From: Pictodentalium vernedei
Lineage: Eukaryota; Mollusca; Scaphopoda; Dentaliida; Dentaliidae
Reading direction: 5' to 3'
Assembly: GCA_031216915.1 (NCBI GenBank)
Contig: CM062294.1
Span: 165,681,455 to 165,745,454 of the forward strand
Length of the DNA stretch: 64,000 nucleotides
Shown here: piece after piece, positions 22,540 to 33,853 of the stretch
Position numbering within the stretch: position 1 is the first letter of the stretch
How the letters are laid out: the number at the start of each line of letters is the position of its first letter
The notes under the pieces: generated by a model
The model's database searches: none
The model's input: only the letters and a program-made list of their open reading frames with translations
Told to the model about the DNA's origin: nothing
Position numbers and translations under genes: made by a program

Positions 22540-22740
22540 ATTTTTATACTGTACCAATGACCCAGACATAGCTGGTGCTAATTCTCAAAATCTAGGGCCA
22601 AACACAAATTTTGCCCCCCAATCCCCAAAATTTGCATCTAAAACCGAAAAAATCATGTCCTAAATGGTCCTCCATACTTTTCCTCCACTGCGCATGCGCA
22701 GTGTCAAGGAGGTCTTGAAATTGGCGCCAATTATCATTCT
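22540..22740 (+). repeat. Left inverted terminal repeat of hybrid copy 4 (copy 5 type)
   Basis: Carries the copy 5 variants (ATTCTCAAAATCTAGGG, CCTCCATACTTTTCC) and the palindrome at 22687-22702. The right repeat at 29214-29442 instead carries the copy 3 variants. Confidence 0.88.
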
Positions 22741-23870
22741 TTGTTTGGCCCTTCATCAGTTCACGTCTGACTGATATTTGTGCTTGTAAATCTCAGTTTA
22801 AATGATGCCAGACACATAAATATTAGAGAAATGGTGGATCTAAAGAGGAGTTAGAAGGAGGAGAGGAAAAATTAGTGGCAGGAAATAATCAGGGCTGTAA
22901 CTTAAAAAATTTTTTATGAAATTATGTTATGTTGCCTAATTTCAAGGCATAGGCCTGTTGTTGTCATTCTTGCTATAAAGTTACACTGCTTGTTCAGTGT
23001 TTCCTCTCTCCCTTTCCTTTAGTCCCCCCTTGCTATTCTCCCATGCTTTTGGCATATTTTCTGTAATATTATTACTAAAATTTCTTGGGAGTTTTAGCTT
23101 GGTAACAGAATGAATTCTGTTCTTTTCCCCATGTTTACGTCCTCACCCATGGGTGTTTAGGCATTGTGTTCTGCATCTACCATCTGATGTTCTGCAGTTT
23201 CTTCCCTGGAAGTCTCTGTTTTGCATCAGATAGTGTATTTTTGGTAACTGATTTCGGGCCTGGGTGCCTGGAGTCTTATTTTAGTGTTTTTACACTCATT
23301 GTTTTCATTTACAACAGCCCTCTGTGTGAGGGGGGGATTTCTAAAAAATAATATCTTGATGTTATTTTAATCATAACTAGATACATTATTATTGTTCGTA
23401 AGTGTTGAATAAATTGTTTAAATATTTTTAAAATTTTTGTCCACACTTAGGCTTGGGATCCATTGGGGCTCAACGTTACTTTTCAGAAACTTGGGCTGTT
23501 CTGAAAAAATATTTTTTCAAAATATTTTGATTTCAATTATTTTTTCTATATTAATGGATCATATTATTATTATGTATTTTGATTGCCAGGGGTTAGTGCG
23601 AGTACCAGGACTTGTTTTCTTTTCACATTGAAAGGATATTGATCAATTGTTTTAAGAGGAAGTCTTCCTCTGACTTTATTATCATTCTATATGTGGTCAG
23701 TGTACTCGCATTAACTCCTGTTCTGTATTGTATGATTTCGATGACAATATGGGAAGCGTAGGTCACGGTATGTTATTGGGGATTTGGGCACTCCGGTCCT
23801 TTCCCCGCAGGGTCACTCTACTTTATCAATTTCTATTTCAGACGATCAAGATTAGGGTGATGTATCTGTG

Positions 23871-26565
23871 ATGTCTTCCAACAGTGTGCCTCCGTCGTCA
23901 CAATTAATGAAGGGCTAGCGGAAAAGTGCTCATGTAAATACGCCAATTGCCTAAGAGGACCCTAGTAGGTTCGACGGCCTTTGACGTCCGCTAGCTCGCC
24001 CGGTGTAGCGTCCATTCACCGAATGGTTTGGCAGCCGGGTTCGTCCGTTGCGGTCTAGAAGGAATTTTGGGGTGATGCGAGCACTATAAATTAACCTAAT
24101 GCACACCCAGTGATGGCGGATCGGAGGGAGAACGCAGGAAGCCTTTTAGTCCGGTTCATAGCTCGTTCCGGTCCATCCGGACGGCAAGCGAGAGAGGCCC
24201 CTCTCTCGTTCAACAACATCTGGCCCCAGATGTTGTGGTACAAAATGTGTCGCAAGCGGAGCATACGTCCGTCGCTCGGGACGCTCCGTTGTATAGGCAG
24301 TCCGCTGAGACTGCTAAGGCTTCCTCTTCTCGTCAGCGCACACGACCGCACCTTGGCTGCGTGACCGCCGATATATTACCAGCTTCGCCGATCAAGGATT
24401 CTTCGGCGACCAGGTCACACCATCCGGTAGTCAGGGACACGAGGCCTGCAGACTCCGGACGTTCGCATAGGAAGTGTGCGGGAGTCAACGTACACGGAGC
24501 TTCCGGCGGCAATGCATCGTAAGACCGCTACTGCACAGGCCTCGGGAACGGACGTGCTTTCCTTAATAGCACAGTTTATCGCAGCATCCCAGCATCAACT
24601 GAATCTGTCGCATATATTTTATCCGACGATGCTGGGTCGGGACGCTCCGCGGAAGCGGGTACGGACGTCCGAAAGTTTCATCCGGTCCGACGGGATACCG
24701 AAAGGGATTCGGAGGATTTCGAGCTTTCCCTTTCGGAACAACATATGCTGTTGTGTATGTCATCTGACTTGGTCTTCTACAGCTTCTTTCGTCGGACCAG
24801 AATGCTGCGATGCCGGATAAGAAACTGATAGCGTCGGTGGACTTAGAAATTTTTGGTTCGGTTCAGGGACATCGTCCCTCAGTTCCGACATAGTCCAATA
24901 ATGTCACACAAACTTTCGAATTATTGAACGACGCTATATATATTATTATTTTATGCTTGCTAACCAAGCATTTCTGGTTTCTTGTTCGAAGAGTTATGGA
25001 GATGTCTTTCAAAAGTGTGCCTCTGTCGTCATAGTTAATGAAGAGTTAGCGGCAATAAGTGCTCATGGAATATGTCTATCGCCTACGGAGTGACATTCGC
25101 TAGCTCACCCGGTGTAGCGTACATTCATCGAATGGTTCGGCTGCCGGGTTCGTCCGTTGCGGTCTAGGAAGGTGATTTGGGTGATGCGAGCACTTTAATT
25201 ACTTTAGTACTCACCCAGTGACGGCAGATTGAGGACAGATCGGAGGAAGCCTGTTAGTCCGGTTCCTGGCTTGTCCAGGTCCGTCCGGGCTGTGAGCGAG
25301 AGAGGTCCCTCTCTCGCCCAACAACATAGGGGACCGCATGTTGTGGTTCAGATATTTTACATTCGGAGCATATGTCCGTTGGTCGGGACGCTCCGTTATA
25401 TTGACAGTCCGAGAGACTGTCTTTAATGCTTCCTCATCCTCACAGCAGGGCACACGACCGCACATTGGCTACGTGACCTCGAGTATCCGATCAGTTTCGG
25501 CATTCAGTGATTCCACGGCGAATAGGTCGCACCATCCGGTAGCCAAGGGACACGAGGCCTATACACTCCGTTCGCTCGCATATTGGTAGTATGCACGGGG
25601 TAACGATCACGGAGCTTCCAGCGGCAATGCATCATAAGACCGCTTCTCCTCAGGCCTCAGTGACGGACGTGCTATCCGAGTTAGCACAGTTGTTTCGCAG
25701 CATCCCAGCAATTGACAGTTTCTCGGTCGAATCAGGAATTATCCGACGGCGCTGGGTCGGTGCGGTCCGCGGTTGCATCAGGTACGGACGACCGAACGCT
25801 TTATAGGGTCCGACAGGATGGCGAAAGGGATTCGAAAGATTTCGAGTTTTCCCTTTAGTAGTATCGGAAGATGCCTTTCATATCTTCTGGCATTATCTTC
25901 CAGTGATTATTATTTCGGACTTCATTGCTGCGATCTTGGATAAGAGACTTATAGCGTCATTGGACTCGGATTTTTCGATCGGTTCAGGGACATTGTCCCT
26001 GACTTACCGACGCAGTCCAATATTGTCATTACAACATGTGTTTTATTTTTCGACGCTATATATATATATATACAAGCCTGCTACTAAGCATGATAGTTTA
26101 GTTTCTTGTCCGCGTTGCTCATTTCTGCCATTTTATCATTTATACAAATAGTTTATTTTGGCAGAGCAGGGCATACCGAGAGTTCATATGCGTCTAGACG
26201 GTGTGATTTAAGACTGCATATATTCTTTTTCGCCGTTTATGTCTTTTCCAATTTCAATGTTGGGAACGACATTATGTATAGTAGACTTAACTTAGACGCT
26301 TTATTATACGTAATCCGCCTTACTGAGGCGTTATCATTACGTCTTCAAGAAAAGATTTACGGGATATTATTCTCAATGTAATTTCTTTTGAGGGCAGTAG
26401 TTTGTTCACGTATAACTCCGCCCTTCAGTGGCTGATTGGAGTTAGTTAGACGTGACGCAGCCCTAGCTACATCCACACACGTGGATAGTAAGGTTAAGAA
26501 CTCTCTCAGAGTCGCTTCGTTCTCGGAGGAGCTTCTCTTCGACGGCAACTTTTCGGCAATCCATG
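23871..26565 (+). pseudogene. Duplicated gag remnants of hybrid copy 4
   Basis: Gag-A 23871-24995 followed by gag-B 25002-26565, each with the lesions of copy 3. At some sites where copies 3 and 4 differ (for example near 25351), copy 4 keeps the base seen in copy 2, so copy 3 holds the newer change. Confidence 0.78.
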
Positions 26566-28469
26566 AATTGCTCGATTTACACGTTCTCTTGTCTATCTAG
26601 TGTTACAAGAGATTCAGACTGGGGCAAACATTCGGTGGTTGACTCAGAGAGTGCCGCCGCAGTTGCCGGACCCGAGTGTGGCTGTTATGACGGTTGCCAG
26701 TCAAACAGATTGGGATATAATACTGATCCCTACGGATTCGAAGTGCCAGGGTCTTTGGGTTCCGCAGTCTGTTAGCAATCAGTTTTCTTCCGCGGAATAG
26801 TGTTTTTTAGGCTTGCTTTATGTCATTGCATGAACATTATTCAGAAACGCATGCCCAAATTCCTGTCCTTTAATTCGACAGTAGTGGCGTATCTCCGGAA
26901 CCAGGGAGGCACTATTTCGTTTCCGTTATTCAATTTAATGGAAAGAATCCGTCTGTTGGTTATAGTACACCAAGTTCAGTTTTGGTCCGTCATATTCCGG
27001 GTCGTCTGATTGTTTTATCGGACTCCCGTTCTCTTACGGGTCGCTTGTTGCTGTCAGAATGGACTCTCAACAAACAAGTATTCAATCAGATTTGCTATCT
27101 ATGGGAGCGCCCAATGATGATTTATTTATGACACAGCTTGCTAATCAATTGCAGACGTATGTGTTGGCTTGTCCAGATCTCTGAGCTAATATTGTTAACG
27201 CTCTATTGATCTATAGGACGGAATGATAGGATACGCGTATCCTCCGGCGCTGTTGTTTTAGCAGGTATTGCTAAGATAAACAACCACAATACATTTCTGT
27301 TGATAGCATCTCTATCTTCACAGAGATCATGAGTAATTTACTCTCTTGTCTACTGTGGGTCTTAACGTGAAATCTTCCTCAATGTGAGGATCTTTTTTCA
27401 CTGGGTAAATCGTGTCATCTTTATCACAACCCGCAAGGTCGCAACCTTCATGTATTCCGTTGTGTGGTCCGTATTGCATTGTAAGCACTGTACTGGACGA
27501 GCTTTGGACGCAATTTCTTACTATAGGAGATCCTCTTCTTCGCTATTCTATGCGGCTAAAGTGGAGGCTCTTCGGTGGTGTAGGGATCATTATGTTCATA
27601 TTGTTGATCCCTCCATACTACTCATTGCTATTTTTTAGTATACTTGTTTCACAAGATCTACTGCAGCCTGTTATTATTTAGGTTATAGGTTTATGTTACC
27701 TCATACCTATGCACTCTACGATAGTTTACAATTGAGTCTTTTGTCTCTTTATCTAAGTCAGTTAGTAACTTTTTGATAAATAGACTTAGAATCTTTAGAT
27801 TAAATTCCTATACGGATTTTAACTTCGGTTCTTATTTAGCTAAGTAATCATTTGAGCCTCTGGAAACAGTAGTTTTCAAATTCTGACCTTTTAGACAGTA
27901 ATTCTGTTGGTTTCTCTTTTACTGTAGAGTCAGTGAGTTTCATGCACTATCGATGGATGATTTTCACTTTCGTAGTTTCGGAATCAATGCTTCCGTTACT
28001 ATTTAGGTTGGATTGTTGCATAAGAGTTAGGCTCCTATTATCCGGAACCTATTATTTTAAGGTCCTTCCGTCTTCGTATGGGCATAGGCCTTTACTCTTT
28101 CCGGGTACAGTTTATGTATTTATAAACAGATATCTGTTTATTACTATGGGCGTAAGCTTCTTCTGTCTTTGATGTCTAGTAGAAGGACGTTACGCTCCAT
28201 TTTATTGTTAATGGATTCTATTAACTATCGGTACTGCTTATGGTATATCATTGACCTAGCAGTTGTGCTTAAGATTTCGGCTCATGAAGTAAGAGTTCTT
28301 CTACTTCTTGGGCTTACATTAATAGTGTCGCTATTATAGATTTTTGAAGGCCGCTCATTGCGCTCAGCCATCCACATTCATGAATTTTATCTCAGAAATA
28401 TCGAGTCCATTTCTGGAGGCCTCTATTGTTAGGTCTATTATCTACTGCTCAGAATGTCATTCACTTAAC
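26566..28469 (+). pseudogene. RNase H, methyltransferase and recombinase remnants of hybrid copy 4
   Basis: Near-identical to 16596-18499 of copy 3, with the same polymerase-core deletion and the same broken frames. Confidence 0.78.
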
Positions 28470-29053
28470 AGTTGCTACTATAGCTAGGTAGGCTGTCTGT
28501 TTCGGCAGTGTCTCCGTTCGGCTGCCCTCTTCGCTCTGGGCTATTTGACCCAGGGCAAGAAAAAGGGAGGGGGGGGGGGTGTTCCCTTGGGTCACCTGTT
28601 TTACTATGAAAACAAGGGGATACCTCCTCCGGAGTTAGTAATTCTGAGCTGTTATTGGGATGGTTGTTTAGTGAGAAGTTTAGGTTTTTAAAATTCATTC
28701 AAGTCTTAGTTTTTAAAGTATAGCTTTTGAATATTGCATATGTCAACGGACATGATTATGCAATCCTCAGACACTTTTAGGAGTATAAGAGTCTCTATTC
28801 TCTAGACTTACTTTATTTATTGGCTTACTTTAAAAATTATTAGTATAAGGATTATATTGGATATTAATAGAGTACATGGATGTATGAAGCTCAATTTTGG
28901 AAGGTGTTGTATCTTTCTAATTTATCATAAATAAGAAAGATACATGTAAGGCCTATTACTTCTTTTTCCCTACAGGGGATGACTCTATTTTATTTTATTG
29001 AGCGTATTCCATTTTGCTCTATGTCCTTGGCCCTCCAGCCTTTTTACTATTCA

Positions 29054-29140
29054 GCTATGTCTGGGTCATTGGTACAGTATAAAAATGTTAAAAAATTTAT
29101 AGTAATTTATATATTTTTTATACTTACCAATGACCCAGAC
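29054..29140 (+). repeat. Internal complementary region of hybrid copy 4
   Basis: Identical in layout to that of copy 3. It matches the copy 3-type right end of this element. Confidence 0.85.
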
Positions 29141-29213
29141 GGGGATGGCCCTCCCAGGAGTTGGGAACTCTTGCCTCCCCGCTGAGTACATAGCGCTTAC
29201 CAGGCACTGGTTA

Positions 29214-29442
29214 TTAGAATGATTAATGGCGCCAATTTCAGAACGTCCTTGACACTGCGCATGCGCAGTAGGGGCGAAGTGTGGAGGGCCTTTCAGGACA
29301 TGTTTTCTTTAGTTTTAGATGCAAATTTTGGGGATTGGGGGGCAAAATTTGTGTTTGGCCCTATATTTTAAGAGTTAGCACCAGCTATGTCTGGGTCATT
29401 GGTAAGTATAAAAAATATATAAATTACTATAAATTTTTTAAC
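29214..29442 (+). repeat. Right inverted terminal repeat of hybrid copy 4 (copy 3 type)
   Basis: Duplicate of 19244-19472, with the palindrome at 29254-29269. It does not share the private variants of its own left repeat. Confidence 0.85.
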
Positions 29443-32400
29443 TTTGCAGCTAAATAGAGAGGCTTTCTCCTCCTACATTAGGATATTTGTGAACAAACTG
29501 TCTTGTTACTTTGATATTTGTGAACAAACTGTCATGTTACTTTTGAGATATTCGGAAACTATGTAAACAAACTTCACCCAAAATATATCATAATCAACAG
29601 CCTTCTCCAAAAAAACCTCAAGCATGCACTTATTTGTAAACATGACTTAGCTTGACGCGCAAATGTTTTTAACCCTTTACCCACGAATCGGCTGCATCCG
29701 ATGTAATGACTCTTTCTTGTGTTTTATTAAATTATGAAGCTCAATCCCACATATAGCAACTTCCTGTACACCAGTGAACACTATTTTGTCAACTGTCAAA
29801 CCAAAATCCACATCTCGGGGTAACTAGACACCAAGCCTGAAAGTAAGGAGACTGTCACCTGCAAAATGAGGTCCCCAGAGGGTGAATTTGGTGAACCTTA
29901 GTCTGAATCAAGGTCTCAAACCAAAACAGAAAAATGTTCCCAGGGGCCCGGGTGATTCACTCTCGGCACAGCACAAACTGTGACGGAACAGGGATTCCCC
30001 ACAATCAACCACGAACAGAACATGTGACTGGACTGTGCCGACCGGCACAAATTTACACCTCCTCGCGAGGTGGTGCAAGATTTGTGCCGTGACGTCATTC
30101 GACAAAATGTCTGACAGACAGACGATGTTTCAATGCGAAGAATGCCAATTATTATTCACGGATATGATTTTTTTGTTTACTTTCGCTTACACCTGAGCTG
30201 TCCTGGTTGATTCACCGGTACAAGTGACGTCATAACTTTGTTACAATTTGTGTTGTGCCGAGAGTGAATCAACCGGGCCCCAGAGGATAAATTGACCCAC
30301 TGTATGGGATACCATCAGCAAATTAACCCTCTAGGGACCTCATTTTGCAAATGACAGGTTGCTTATATTCAGGCTTGCTACACATGCTTTGAGTTAAATT
30401 TTAACTATTCTGTAGCAGAAAAGGTAGTTCCTGTAACGTTACATGATTAGACCGTTACATGAGGTATGTTCTTGTATTCAATGTACATTATTATACCCTC
30501 ACTTCAGAGAAGTGGGGGCTATATTGTAGATGCCCTGTACGTCTGTACGTACATCCATCTGTCCAGATGCCTATATGCCATCCGTCTGTCCATCTGTCAA
30601 TCCATCCAAGCTTGTGTGTGCAACTACTTCTACATTATTGAAACGATTTTGATGAAACTTCTCAAACATTATGACTAGCACGTGAACATTCACATATTCT
30701 AAACTTTTTCATCTTCGACAATTTTAACCAGTTTATCTCCCCTTTACTTAGATCTATTATGGATTTTCAAATGGAATTCTTGTGTGAGCAACTCCTCCTA
30801 CATTATTGAACCGATTTTGATGAAACTTCTCCAACATTATGACTAGCAAGTGGATATGCACATATTCCAAGTTTTTTCATCTGCGACAATTTTAACCTGG
30901 TTATCCCCCCTGAACTTAGATTTATTATGGATTCTCAAATGAGATTATTGTGTGCGCAACTCCTCCTACATAAGTGAGCCGATTTAATGAAGCTTTTCAG
31001 ACATGATAGTAAATGAGCATTCGCATATTTAAAAATTTTTCATCTGCGACAATTTTAACCAGGTTAACTCCCCTGAACTTAGATTTATTACGGATTTTCA
31101 AATGAGATTCTTGTGTGTGCAACTCCTTCGACATTATTGAACCAATTTCAATGAAACTTCTCACACATTATAACAAGAAAGTGAACATTCGCATATTCTA
31201 AAATTTTTCATCTGCAACAATTTTACCGAGGTTATCTTCCCTGAACTTAGATTTATTATGGATATTCAAATGAGATTATTGTGTGCTCCACTCCTTCTAC
31301 ATAATTGAGTCGATTTTGATGAAGCATTTCAGACATGATAATTAGTAAGAGAGCATTCGCATATTGCAAAATATTTCATCTGCGACAATTTTAACCAGGT
31401 TATCTCTCCTGAACTTTAGATTTATTATGGATTTTCAAATGAGATTGTTGTGTGCGCAACGTCTCCTAAATTAGTGTATTGATTTCGATGAAACTTCTCA
31501 AACATTACGAATAGCAAGTGAACATGTGAATATTCCGAAAGTTTTGATCTGCGACAATTTTAGCCAAGTTATCTCCCATAAACTTTGATTTATTATTGGT
31601 TTTCAAGCTCAACATTCAGAGGTGCATTCTAGTAAGCCAGAAGTAGGAGTAATATTCACCTTCAGTGACAGTTCTAGTTTTAAATGAGTTCTTCCTCCCG
31701 TGCATAATATTGGGAGTGCACAATAGAAGCTTTAAAATCCCAATATGGGTACCTGATGTTTTTCTGTTAAGTTAATGAAAACACTATTACATTTAATGCA
31801 TTCTCAAAATATACGACAGAAGGTGGATTCTCTTGAATGTCAGAGTAGCAACTGTGGTATGCAAAATCTTTCTCCGGCACCTTCAGTCAACTTCCTGACA
31901 TTAATAGCTTTGTAAACAATATGCAACGTTGTGTTTGACAGTGGGGAGAGTTCAGTTATTTAATAGTCTGAAATTGTTACAGGAGTTACTTGTGTCGAGG
32001 GACAGGAATCAGAGGTATTTTTTTTTGTTGGGTCTAGGTATATAGGCTTTTATCGACTATGATTCAGATTAATGAATCATTATTATCCACGCATGGAACA
32101 CATGCCATAAGTTGCATGAGTATTGCCTCACTGAGATGATAAACGTGGAAAAAAGACATTTGGGACACACATTTGTGTGAGATTTCCACTATTCACACCA
32201 TAAAAAAGAAGTGGGAATGATAATGGATTGATCATTCCTCACCTTCAATTGGTAAAGCTTATGGACTGCCAGAGTTAGAACCACGATCATCCACATTATA
32301 ATTATTATGTGTATGAAGATCTTGGGTGCGAGGACAGAAATGTGGACAAAATTTGATATTGCCTCATAAAGGAATAAATGTTCAGTTTATCTCTAGAGTA

Positions 32401-32509
32401 AAGTAAAGTGAGCAGTTCCCTGTTAATTGAATACCCCTGTTAATTGAATAATAATGAATTTGTGTAACCGCCTGCATAATTTACAAACTGAGCAGTTGAA
32501 AAACTATAT
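29443..32509. repeat. Second copy of the 3-kb spacer (nested MITEs and 168-bp tandem repeat)
   Basis: Duplicate of 19473-22539. It includes the nested MITEs (29832-30377 and 29944-30280) and the tandem repeat (30610-31610). The last ~60 bases (CCTGCATAATTTAC...GAGCAGTTGAAAAA) resemble the left half of the MITE at 4914, into which copy 5 inserted. No gene is seen. Confidence 0.85.
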
Positions 32510-32710
32510 ATTTTTATACTGTACCAATGACCCAGACATAGCTGGTGCTAATTCTCAAAATCTAGGGCCAAACACAAATTTTGCCCCCCAATCCCCAAAA
32601 TTTGCATCTAAAACCGAAAAAATCATGTCCTAAATGGTCCTCCATACTTTTCCTCCACTGCGCATGCGCAGTGTCAAGGAGGTCTTGAAATTGGCGCCAA
32701 TTATCATTCT
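32510..32710 (+). repeat. Left inverted terminal repeat of DIRS copy 5
   Basis: Pairs with 40700-40926. The right repeat is longer by about 26 bases at its outer end, the same asymmetry known for DIRS-1. Likely holds the promoter. Confidence 0.88.
32657..32672. promoter_or_regulatory. NRF-1-like palindrome in DIRS terminal repeats
   Basis: The perfect 16-bp palindrome ACTGCGCATGCGCAGT contains TGCGCATGCGCA, the ideal binding site of the activator NRF-1. It recurs in every terminal repeat in the window: 4659-4674, 5467-5482, 12012-12027, 12715-12726 (core only), 19284-19299, 22687-22702, 29254-29269 and 40738-40753. The core is unchanged in all, while bases around it vary. A promoter role is inferred from its position upstream of the leader. 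Confidence 0.6.
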
Positions 32711-33363
32711 TTGTTTGGCCCTTCATCAGTTCACGTCTGACTGATATTTGTGCTTGTAAATCTCAGTTTAAATGATGCCAGACACATAAATATTAGAGAA
32801 ATGGTGGATCTAAAGAGGAGTTAGAAGGAGGAGAGGAAAAATTAGTGGCAGGAAATAATCAGGGCTGTAACTTAAAAATTTTTTTATGAAATTATGTTAT
32901 GTTGCCTAATTTCAAGGCATGGGCCTGTTGTTGTCATTCTTGCTATAAAGTTACACTGCTTGTTCAGTGTTTCCTCTCTCCCTTTCCTTTAGTCCTCCCT
33001 TGCTATTCTCCCATGCTTTTGGCATATTTTCTGTAATATTATTACTAAAATTTCTTGGGAGTTTTAGCTTGGTAACAGAATGAATTCTGTTCTTTTCCCC
33101 ATGTTTACGTCCTCACCCATGGGTGTTTAGGCATTGTGTTCTGCATCTACCATCTGATGTTCTGCAGTTTCTTCCCTGGAAGTCTCTGTTTTGTATCAGA
33201 TAGTGTTGTAATTGGTAACTGATTTCGGGCCATTTTTATCTGTGCCTGGAGTCATGTTTCTGGTGTTTATACACTTCTTGTTCACATTGACAACGGTTTC
33301 TGTTGAGAGGGATTTCTTGTCTTTGTATTAGCTTAATCATAACAAGATACATTATTATTATAC

Positions 33364-33560
33364 GTAAGTGTTGCATTAATTTTTTTTAAATATTTTAAAA
33401 AATTTTGTCCACACTTAGGCTTTTTGGGGATCCATTGGGGCTCAATGTTACTTTCAGAAACTTGGTCTTTTCTGAAGAAATATTTTTTCAAAAATTTTTT
33501 GTGATTTCAATTATTTTTTCTATGTTAATGGATCATGTTATTATGTATCTTTGTTTTCAG
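33364..33560 (+). other. Possible intron in the DIRS leader
   Basis: GTAAGTG at 33364 fits a splice donor, and TTTGTTTTCAG ending at 33560 fits an acceptor, 41 bases before the ORF0 ATG. Copies 2 and 3/4 keep the GTAAGTG; their acceptor region ends GATTGCCAG. RNA data are needed to prove it. No gene is visible in the rest of the leader (32711-33363). Confidence 0.35.
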
Positions 33561-33601
33561 GGGTTGGTGCGAGTACTAGGACTGTTTGTGTTCTTTTCAC
33601 T

Positions 33602-33853
33602 ATGAAAGGATATTGTTCAAATTGTAATAAGAGGAAATCTTCCTCTGACTTTCATAATCATTGTATTAATTGTAGTCAGTGTACTCGCACTAACTCCTGT
33701 TCAGTATGTGTCAATTGGGATGAAAAACATTGGAAATGTGTGTCACGGTATGTTGTGAGCGGGGAAAAGGCCATGCCGGTCCTTTCTCCGCAGGGTCACT
33801 CTAGTTTATCAATCTCGTTTTCAGAGGAGAAGAACAGGGTGATGTTTCCATGA
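33602..33853 (+). CDS. ORF0: 83-residue Cys-rich (zinc-finger-like) protein of DIRS copy 5
   Basis: An 83-residue frame starting at ATG 33602 (A at -3). Residues 5-46 are packed with potential metal ligands: C5xxC8, H18/H20/C21xxC24xxC27, C33xxC36, C46. The layout suggests a two-zinc finger, but I recognise no named family. Its stop TGA (33851-33853) overlaps the gag start region as ATGATG, so gag could be translated by termination-reinitiation. The decayed copies keep the same TGATG overlap at the end of their broken ORF0 (6630-6634, 13899-13903, 23869-23873). The gag protein itself has no zinc knuckle, so ORF0 may supply nucleic-acid binding. Expression is unproven. Confidence 0.6.
   Translation: MKGYCSNCNKRKSSSDFHNHCINCSQCTRTNSCSVCVNWDEKHWKCVSRYVVSGEKAMPVLSPQGHSSLSISFSEEKNRVMFP

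Larger units (their letters stand above)
13194..23163 (+). repeat. 9970-bp tandem duplication, unit 1
   Basis: Nearly identical to 23164-33133. It contains most of DIRS copy 3, its 3-kb right flank and the first ~620 bp of the hybrid copy 4. By eye about thirty single-base differences separate the units (not an exhaustive count), so the duplication is recent or the two units are alleles placed side by side by the assembler. Confidence 0.93.
22540..29442 (+). mobile_element. Hybrid DIRS element, copy 4 (copy 5 left end, copy 3 body)
   Basis: 6903 bp. The left repeat and leader up to 23163 match copy 5 and share its left flank; from 23224 onward the element matches copy 3. The two terminal repeats therefore do not match each other, unlike in copies 2, 3 and 5. 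Contents: gag-A 23871-24995, gag-B 25002-26565, RNase H/methyltransferase remnant from 26566, recombinase remnant to 28469, stem-loop 28533-28556, ICR 29054-29140 and right repeat 29214-29442. It arose by recombination, not by its own transposition. Confidence 0.92.
23164..33133 (+). repeat. 9970-bp tandem duplication, unit 2
   Basis: Second unit. Left of 23164 the sequence follows the leader of copy 5 (GCATTGTG at 23161-23168 and 33131-33138), while right of 23223 it follows the leader of copy 3. The crossover therefore lies within the 60 bp at 23164-23223, where both parents are identical. Confidence 0.93.
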
